NCBI GenBank assembly: GCA_030278955.1
Contig: JAOANR010000004.1
Location: forward strand, 19,223,096-19,287,095
Length of the DNA: 64,000 nucleotides
Direction: 5' to 3'
From: Hygrophila difformis
Lineage: Eukaryota > Streptophyta > Magnoliopsida > Lamiales > Acanthaceae
Positions 57,329 to 64,000 of this stretch are shown in pieces. Both the position numbers and the translations under genes were made by a program. Positions within the stretch are counted from its first letter, which is position 1. The number at the start of each line of letters is the position of its first letter. The notes under the pieces are model-generated. The model ran no database searches. It had not been told where the DNA came from and was given only the letters and a program-made list of their open reading frames with translations.

Positions 57329-57634
57329 GTCTACCCTCCTTAAGAATCAACTTCGTCCTCGAAGTTGTGTTTCGGCTTTTCTCGTATTAGGAACTAATCC
57401 TTTTGTTTATTTTATTATTTTGTGACTGAACTTAGAATTAAAACTTCTAGGCTGCCTACGTACCCTGTGAAGGGATCAAGCCATAACGTAATTCAAAACA
57501 ATTTGAATTTGTTTATTATATATATATATATATATTTTTCAGGATACATCTTATCGAGTCGAATTCCAAAAATAAATTATTGTGGGGTATCACATCCTCT
57601 CCCCCTTAGGACTTCAGTTATGTCCCCATAACTG
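57329..57634 (-). promoter_or_regulatory. Hairpin plus polypurine-tract doublet, copy G
   Basis: Hairpin 2 is at 57348-57367 and hairpin 1 at 57615-57634, both perfect 8-bp stems with the same loops as in the other copies. A (TA)n run lies between them at about 57513-57532. Confidence 0.8.
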
Positions 57635-57665
57635 CCTATAAGTTATTCTCAAGAGGGTTCGGGTT

Positions 57666-58634
57666 TTGGTCTTGTTCCTCGTCCCTCTCTCCTTGCTGAA
57701 GGTTCACCAAATCTATCCTCTTTTTGATCGCCTCCTCTGGCGTTCGATATCCCCTAGCCTTGTGACCACGCTTGCCGCACCTATTGCAGGTTCCAGGCTT
57801 CGGGCATTGGTGCACCAGATGTGTATGGTTGCATCATGGGCAGCGTGGTATAAACGCACCACGGCTGTCATCTCCTCCATTGTTGAGACCTTTATCTTCT
57901 TTCCTTCGAGATCCATTGTCTTTCCTAGAGTTGTTATTGTTGTCTTCCGATCCTTCTTCTCAAGTCCTTGCGAGTCCTTGCTCGCCTCACCAAATTCCTT
58001 ACGCTTCAATTGCTGGATTCGAGCAATTGCTACAGCACGGTCATATATCGTCTGCAGGTTCGTGAATTGTCCTACTGCAAGTATCTCCCATATACTAAGG
58101 TTCAGACCCATCTCGAATTTCTGAGCCTTGTAGAGTCGGTTGGTACTAGCCTCGTAGCAAATCGTACTAGCTCCTTGAATTTGCTGTAGTATTCTTGCAC
58201 CGTTTGTGCACCTTGCTTTAAGTTGATGAATTCCTCGTACTTTGCAGTCTTGGTGCTCAGTGGGTAGAATCTTTCCCTCAAAGCTTCCTTAAGTTCTTCC
58301 CAGGTGTGGGCTTCTTCATCCTCCTCTGAATTCCTCTGGAGGTTTTGCCACCATTCATCGGCTTCGCCTCCTAAGTAGTAGGTCGCTACGTGTATCTTCT
58401 ACTCATCAGGGCATTTGATAGCGTTCAAGAGCTTATCAAAGGTACGGATCCAACCTTCCAACTTCGCCGGATCCTCTTGGCCGTCATAATGGGGTGGGTT
58501 GTAGGGGTTCACTAATGCCAAGTAGATGACTCGGGCTACTGGCGGAGGTACTGTTTGTGCCCTATGCGTCTCGGCATTTCCTAATGCTACAAGGACTTCC
58601 TCCACAGTCCTTAGACGTTCTTCCATGTTGTTGG
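57666..58634 (-). pseudogene. gag: Gag, copy G, truncated and frameshifted
   Basis: It begins inside gag at NN-MEERLRTVEEVL next to the LTR of copy H. YLALVNPYNPPHYDGQEDPA and WIRTFDKLLNAIKCPDE are followed by an in-frame stop near 58399. A shift near 58130 moves reading to another frame with MGLNLSIWEILAVGQF. The knuckle region (about 57760-57850) has lost coding integrity: CCHC residues are partly replaced. It was once nearly identical in layout to gag of copy C. Confidence 0.85.
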
Positions 58635-61600
58635 TGTAATACCCGGGATTTTTATCGGCGTTTAAAGGAACAAAATTTATTTCTTAACCCGATCAAGGTC
58701 GAAATGTCTCCGAAAGGAAAAAATAATTTATCACAATAAATTATTGCTCGGAAATGAAACGCCGATAGATTCAAAAATTCAAAATGGAATAAAAGAGGGA
58801 AAGGAAGCCCGAACACATTCCATGAATTGAGTCAAAATGATTGGAATTAAATTCAAGAAGGAAAAGAATTTTAATTCCAAGAACCCGTGAAGTCGGAATT
58901 AATTTAATTACTCAAGTTATTGCACGGGAATCAAAAGACGACGAATTAGAAGCCGACGAGACGAATTAGAAGCCGACGAATCCAAACGCGACGGACTCAA
59001 GATTTCGAATACGGGATTAATTTGAAACGAGATAAATTTAAGATAAGAATTTATAATCCGAGAATGACCCGAAAAATCGAGCCTGAAAATGTAGGAGGAT
59101 AGAAACCCGAAAGAGAGGAAAAAGGCCCGACGGGATCGCACGGCCCAGTCCGGACGCACGGCCCAGACTAGGCCGCGCGCTCTCCACGCGGGGTTTGGCC
59201 TAACCCCGCGCCACCAAGACAGCAGCTGCAACTTGACGCGTTTATGCGATTTTCTTGCCATATTTTCGACCCTCTACTATGGAAACTTGATCTATTATGG
59301 GGGAAGGGGGATATGGACGAAATTTAGAGGATTGTAACACCCTAAATTCAGATTCTTACACCCTTTACAGCCCCAAAAACCATCCACCCTCCCTCTCAAT
59401 ACTCACACCACTCTCAAACCCTAGTTCATGGACATTCGAAGACCACTCGACGAAGGAGGCGACGATTTGGACGAGGCCAAGCAATTTTCAGACTTCGTGT
59501 GGTGGTAAGGATAGATTTCAATCTTAAATCATGGTTCCTAATCAAATTTAGAGTCCTAACTTTTAGTTTTTCGCTCTTGTATTCACAAATCGGGACCGAA
59601 GAGAAAGAAACGAGTAGATTGGACGTGTTCACGGACTCCGGAGGCCATCCCGACGAAATCTAAGACTTTAGATCTTAGATACTGCAAGTTGATTCTTCTC
59701 ATAACCGTTTTGGTGCCCTAAAATCGAATGGAATGCAAGTTTTAATCAACATACAAAAATCTGTCCCAAACACCCTCCCTATGTGCAGTTTCGGAAATCC
59801 AATTTTTAGACCCTTTTCGAGCTTTCAAAGGGAGAAACTTAAAACTACAAAATTGTTCCTAAGGACTTAAAGTATACTGTGTTAAATTTTCAGAAATTTT
59901 CGTCAAAGTTTGGTCCGTCAAATCGAATCTGGTATATTCTGCGTTTTCGTTTAAAACCCAACCTGTGACAGTTTTGCGTATTCGACTCCCTTGACGTTTT
60001 TCTAATGGATCCCATCAAAACTAAACTTTTATGTAAAAACGAAAGTTGTAGCTAACTGTCTAAATATTGTGTCCATAAAAATTCACGCGTTTTTGTTAAG
60101 TTTTGATACTCGAAATCTCACCGAGAAAATTCTGCGTTTTTAAATACTTTCGAAAATCCTGACAGCTTTCATATGTGGACTTCATGAGGATTTTTCTCTC
60201 ACCTTCGGTCGAAACCAACCTTTGATGTGAACATAAAAGTTGTAGATATTTGTCTCAAGATTATGCCCGTAAAATTTCGTGAACTTTCGCTAACGTTTGA
60301 ATCTTCAAATTGATCCGAACAGACTGCATTTTTGAAAAGAAAACTTGACAGATTTTTATCCGAACTTGATGCGCGGATCTGATCTGATCCAGAGTGTTTC
60401 CGGACAATATACCTCTAATAGAACTTGTTCATTTTTGTGTTGCTTACATGCCTGTAAAATTTCATAATTTTCGGAGTTCGTTTACTAGGTCGGAAACATG
60501 TTTTAAAGACAGTGCGCTGCTACCGGAAAGTGGCAGATTATACTTTTTAAGAACCTCGTAAAATTTGACTTGTTTCCTTACCCGTTTTCGAGAAACCTAA
60601 AACACAAAAGTTGTTCGTTAGGGTGTCGTTGGTACACTGAGTAAATTTCATAGTAATCGCCTTAAGAATGAATTTTTGAAACCAAAAGGCGTAATCTGCG
60701 ACGTGTGCGCTTACTAAACCTTGAGATTCATGGAAAACTGTCCTTGCGACACTTTCAACAATTTTGAAAACTTTATGATTTATGATCGAATTGGGAACTA
60801 TGAAATCTTGATTATGTGGCTTGTGGACATAAGAGCCCAAGCGTACGACTAGCGGACATAAGAGCCCTAGTGAAACACTAATTATGAGGCTTGTGGACAT
60901 AAGAGCCCAAGCGAACGACTAGCGGACATAAGAGCCCTAGTGAAATATTTATTTGAGGCTTGTGGACATAAGAGCCCAAGCGTTCGACTAGAGGACATAA
61001 GAGCCCTAGTGAAATATCGACCATGAGGCTTGTGGACATAAGAGCCCTAGCGAATGGTGATTTGTAAGACTTGTGGACATATGTGCCCAAGTGGAAACAA
61101 AAGTAGAAGAATGAAATATTAGCTATGCGAGAACATATAATCTATTCCATGAATTATGAAACCCTTTGACTTATAGTAAATTCCTTTTGTTAAATTTCTA
61201 AAAATTTATATACTTAGAAATTGTGTACGTCTCTTTACGTTTAGAATCATGCAGTTAAATTCTTATTATTAATGTTGACAAATACATTTTTATATTATCA
61301 AATGTGCATGAGTAAAAAGGAGAAATTTTATTAAGTACATTTTAAAACTCATTATTGTTATGTTAAGAATTAACTTACTCAGTATTTTATATACTGATAA
61401 AACCGTTGTTTCATTTTTCTTTTACAGAGTATGAAGAAATGACATGAGCATGCACGCATATTGGGGGCTCGGGAATTAAATTAATAATTGTGAATGCTAT
61501 ATCTTGTTAGGCTTAAATTACCCACTGCGTTTTGGCCATGTCGGCCCATATTTAAATTTTCCGCTGCGACTTATTCTATTTTGTGTGGATTATACTATGT

Positions 61601-61753
61601 AACTTTAAAATAAATCTTTTTGGGCTTGCTTTTAATTTATTTTGAAATACCTTTAGCCTTGCATCTCTCAAGTGAGCTCGAATGAACTCGTGTCTTGCTT
61701 GGGAGGTGTGGCGGTGGAATCCCGGCCTGGGTTATCAAATCCGGGGTGTTACA
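58635..61753 (+). repeat. 5' LTR, copy H (3119 bp)
   Basis: It runs from TGTAATACCCGGG to GGGGTGTTACA. GTAAGG is donor-like near 59505 and TTTTCTTTTACAG is acceptor-like near 61428. GC-rich arms GCGGGGTT/AACCCCGC lie at about 59187-59210. Confidence 0.92.
60818..61092 (+). repeat. GTGGACATAAGAGCCC minisatellite in the LTR of copy H
   Basis: Four units of about 65-75 bp. Each has paired half-units GGCTTGTGGACATAAGAGCC and CTAGCGGACATAAGAGCCCT with spacer variation. It is homologous to the arrays in B, C and G. Confidence 0.88.
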
Positions 61754-61756
61754 AAG

Positions 61757-61770
61757 TGGTATCAGAGCCC
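61757..61770 (+). promoter_or_regulatory. Primer-binding site, copy H
   Basis: TGGTATCAGAGCCC, three bases after the LTR. A single perfect site. Confidence 0.92.
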
Positions 61771-62427
61771 GGACTATTTTTAAAGCTAGTATTATTATTA
61801 TTATTTAAACTATTATTTTAAAAACTGGTATTAATTTTTTTTAAACCATTATATTTTTAAGGCTTTTCTTTTGAGCCCAAAATTTTAGACCGAAATTATT
61901 TTACTTATAAGTATTATTTTAGAGCCCAATATTTTATTTACTGAGCCCGGAAATATTTTAAAAATATTATTTTTATTTTTAGCCCAATATAGGGGCCCAA
62001 AGAAATTTTTAACTACTATTATTATTATTTTAAAATTTCAAAGTATTATTTCCATGGTTCAAGTCTTATTTTAAAAACCCATGGGAAAATATATATAAAT
62101 TATTTGGACAAGTTTAGATGAACGCATAAAATAATTTTTCGGGGTTGGGATAACATTGCATTGCATTGCATACATCCACGAATATTTGCGCTATTTTTTT
62201 TTATGTGAACTATCAGTATTAAATATTACTCTTATCTTAGAATTCGACATGACCTTGACTTAGGAGCGTTTGCTTAAGACTAATTTTGCATTAGTCCTAG
62301 AACTTGATCACCTAAGCTTGGCGTGCCCATACATTATCTCCTCTTGCCAACCCTATCCTATAGGTTTCCTTGAACGCTAACTTGCCTTAGATTAGAAACT
62401 CATCTTCACGTGCGTTGATAACAGAAA
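61771..62427 (+). other. Leader between primer site and gag, copy H
   Basis: AT-rich noncoding leader with GCCCA words and ATT triplet runs. No ORF of note. Confidence 0.6.
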
Positions 62428-63471
62428 ATGGCACCTAAGGGAAAATCGAGGAAGGAAATCCCAAACAACGCCAACGTTGACATCCCCAACGCACCCAACA
62501 ATACCGAGATTGCTCATAATGTAGGAAGGCAAGCGCCTCCTATTTCCAATAATTTGCACGAACGCCTAAGAACTATAGAAGAAGTCCTCATAGCTTTGGG
62601 AAACGCTGAGGTACGAAGGACACCAGTGGGTGTACCACCGCCGGCAGCCCGACTCAATTACCTAGCGTTAGTGAACCCTTACCAGCCAACCCACTATGAT
62701 GGCCAAGAAGATCCGGCCAAACTGGAAGATTGGATCCGCACATTTGATAAGCTCCTTAGCGCTGTCAAATGTCCCGAGGACGAGAAGGTCCAAGTGGCGA
62801 CCTACTATCTTGGCGGAGAGGCAGACGAATGGTGGCACAACCTCCAAGGAAATTTAACTAAAGCCTTCCTATGGGAGGAATTTAAGGAGGTCTTGAGGGA
62901 AAGGTTTTACCCAATGAGCATTAAGGCCGCAAAGTATGAAGAATTCGTCCATTTACAACAAGGTGGGCAAACGGTACAAGAGTACTATGCCAAGTTTAAG
63001 GAGCTGATTAGATTTGCTCCTGCAATGGTACCAACTGACTTCGACAAGGCGCAGAAGTTCGAGATGGGCTTGAATCTTGATATCCGAGAGATATTGGTGG
63101 GAGGACAATGCACGACTTTGCAGGCGGTATATGACCGGGCAGTAACAGTCGCTCGTGTCCAACAATTAAAGCGAAAGGACAATGACGAATCGAGCAAAAA
63201 CTCGCAAGGATTTGAGAAGAAGAATCGTAATAAGTACAAGAATAATAACTTTAGGAGGGGCAATGACCAAGCTAGATTCGATGGGTCTAGAGGGAATGAT
63301 AATCGTGGTGCATTCATACCAAAATGCCCGCGGTGCAATCGACCGCATCTGGTGCGCCGGTGCCCGAAACCTGGAGCCTGCTATAAGTGCGGCAAGTTTG
63401 GTCACTTGGCTAGGGGATGTAGAACGCCGGAGGAGGCGATCGAAAGGAGAATAGATCTGGTGAACCGCTAG
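62428..63471 (+). CDS. gag: Gag polyprotein, copy H (intact)
   Basis: A 347-residue gag starting MAPKGKSRKEIPNNANVD. The N-terminal 70 residues differ from copy B, but the central domain is nearly the same (DWIRTFDKLLSAVKCPEDEK, YYLGGEADEWW, FYPMSIKAAKYEEF, TVQEYYAKFKELIRFAP). Knuckles are at residues 300-312 (C-X2-C-X3-H-X4-C) and 318-331 (canonical). The C-terminal tail RTPEEAIERRIDLVNR matches copy C rather than B, so the gag looks mosaic: B-like core with C-like tail. No protease follows. The frame is fully open. Confidence 0.93.
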   Translation: MAPKGKSRKEIPNNANVDIPNAPNNTEIAHNVGRQAPPISNNLHERLRTIEEVLIALGNAEVRRTPVGVPPPAARLNYLALVNPYQPTHYDGQEDPAKLEDWIRTFDKLLSAVKCPEDEKVQVATYYLGGEADEWWHNLQGNLTKAFLWEEFKEVLRERFYPMSIKAAKYEEFVHLQQGGQTVQEYYAKFKELIRFAPAMVPTDFDKAQKFEMGLNLDIREILVGGQCTTLQAVYDRAVTVARVQQLKRKDNDESSKNSQGFEKKNRNKYKNNNFRRGNDQARFDGSRGNDNRGAFIPKCPRCNRPHLVRRCPKPGACYKCGKFGHLARGCRTPEEAIERRIDLVNR

Positions 63472-63533
63472 CAGGGAGAGGCTGAAAAAGGAACAAGGTC
63501 AAAATTCGAACATCCTTGAGAATAATGCGTAGG

Positions 63534-63861
63534 CAGTTATGGGGACATAACTGTAACCTTAAGGGGGGGAGGATGTAACTACCCGAATGTTATGTATTCC
63601 AAATCAATAAAATAAAACAAATTCGAATTGTTTTGAACTACCTAATGACTTGATCCCTTCACAGGGTACGTAGGCAACTTGGAAATTTCAATTCTGGGTT
63701 CAGTCAAACAATAATCAAACAACAAACAATCAACAAACGAACAATAATTCAATAACACAATATCACAAAATAATAAAATAAATAAAAAGACCCTAACTCT
63801 TAGCGCGAGAAAAGCCGAAACACAACTTCGAGGACGAAGTTGATGCTTAAGGGAGGTAGAC
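63534..63861 (+). promoter_or_regulatory. Hairpin plus polypurine-tract doublet, copy H
   Basis: Hairpin 1 is at 63534-63553 with a tract at 63559-63572 and a pseudo LTR start TGTAACTACCCG at 63574. Hairpin 2 is at 63823-63842 with a tract (TTAAGGGAGGTAGAC) abutting the LTR at 63862. Both 8-bp stems are perfect. Confidence 0.8.
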
Positions 63862-64000
63862 TGTAATACCCGGGATTTTTATCGGCGTTTAAAGGAACAA
63901 AATTTATTTCTTAATCCGATCAAGGTGAAATGTCTCCGAGAAGAAGAAAATAATTTATCACAATAAATTATTGCTCGGAAATGAAACGCCGATAGATTCA
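63862..64000 (+). repeat. 3' LTR start, copy H (partial)
   Basis: It matches the first 139 bases or so of the 5' LTR at 58635, including CCCGGGATTTTTATCGGCG. It is cut by the window end. Confidence 0.92.

Larger units (their letters stand above)
54575..58634 (-). mobile_element. Copy G: gag-bearing chromovirus derivative, cut by copy H
   Basis: A 3' LTR, the hairpin doublet and the 3' part of gag are present. Copy H enters the gag near its 5' end, so the leader and 5' LTR lie beyond the window. The gag is close to copy C. Gag runs straight to the hairpin block, so it is a gag-only type. Confidence 0.88.
58635..64000 (+). mobile_element. Copy H: gag-only chromovirus derivative (TR-GAG-like), 3' end outside window
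   Basis: A full 5' LTR (3119 bp), primer site, intact gag, hairpin doublet and the first 139 bases of the 3' LTR. It lies head-to-head inside gag of copy G. The left flank GTTGG (58630-58634) is the likely target duplication; the right side is not visible. Confidence 0.92.

Noticed and set aside
60547..61090. Repetitive minus ORFs (GLLCPLVVRLGSYVHKP units)
   Set aside because: They are translations of the LTR minisatellite.

Overview
The window is a block of plant nuclear heterochromatin made almost entirely of nested LTR retrotransposons. The evidence is iMet-tRNA primer sites (TGGTATCAGAGC), Ty3 chromovirus and Ty1/copia protein motifs, a Stowaway-type MITE and a hAT-type element. I found no single-copy host gene, rRNA, tRNA or CRISPR array. 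A flowering plant, probably a eudicot, is likely; the species cannot be told from this sequence.

Six copies of one Tekay/Del-like chromovirus group dominate. Copy A (1-5624, +), B (8006-16181, +), C (28719-36143, -), G (54575-58634, -, cut) and H (58635 to the end, +) carry only gag between LTRs of 2.6-3.1 kb, the architecture called TR-GAG. Copy E (43026-53747, -) is the only one with pol (protease, RT, RNase H, integrase, chromodomain). E is itself broken by stops, frameshifts and an RT/RNase H deletion. It also has an 82-residue coiled-coil ORF ahead of gag that I see in no other copy. B, C and E have clean 5-bp target duplications (ATCTT, TTTTT, AAAGC).

Older hosts carry these insertions. 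B splits a plus-strand ORF remnant (7068-8005 and 16182-19233) whose 3' part resembles the 'putative plant transposon protein' domain. That remnant is followed by a long LTR-like block (about 20833-25300) with a striking array of nested CG-rich palindromes. C splits a minus-strand Sirevirus-type copia (25381-41615), which also holds a Stowaway-like MITE in its integrase and a putative env-like ORF downstream of RNase H. E and G both sit in one short-LTR copia (42816-54574), and H sits in the gag of G.

The most unusual signals are four. (1) Every chromovirus copy has a conserved block before the 3' LTR with two 20-nt hairpins, each followed by its own polypurine tract and LTR-start-like sequence. 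(2) B and C share a 62-bp tandem duplication of the primer-binding site with an inverted copy between. (3) There is the palindrome array at 22.2-22.8 kb. (4) All LTRs share TATA-like, GTAAG and polypyrimidine-AG signals that suggest an intron inside the LTR. All coordinates come from reading the sequence by eye; no alignment was computed.
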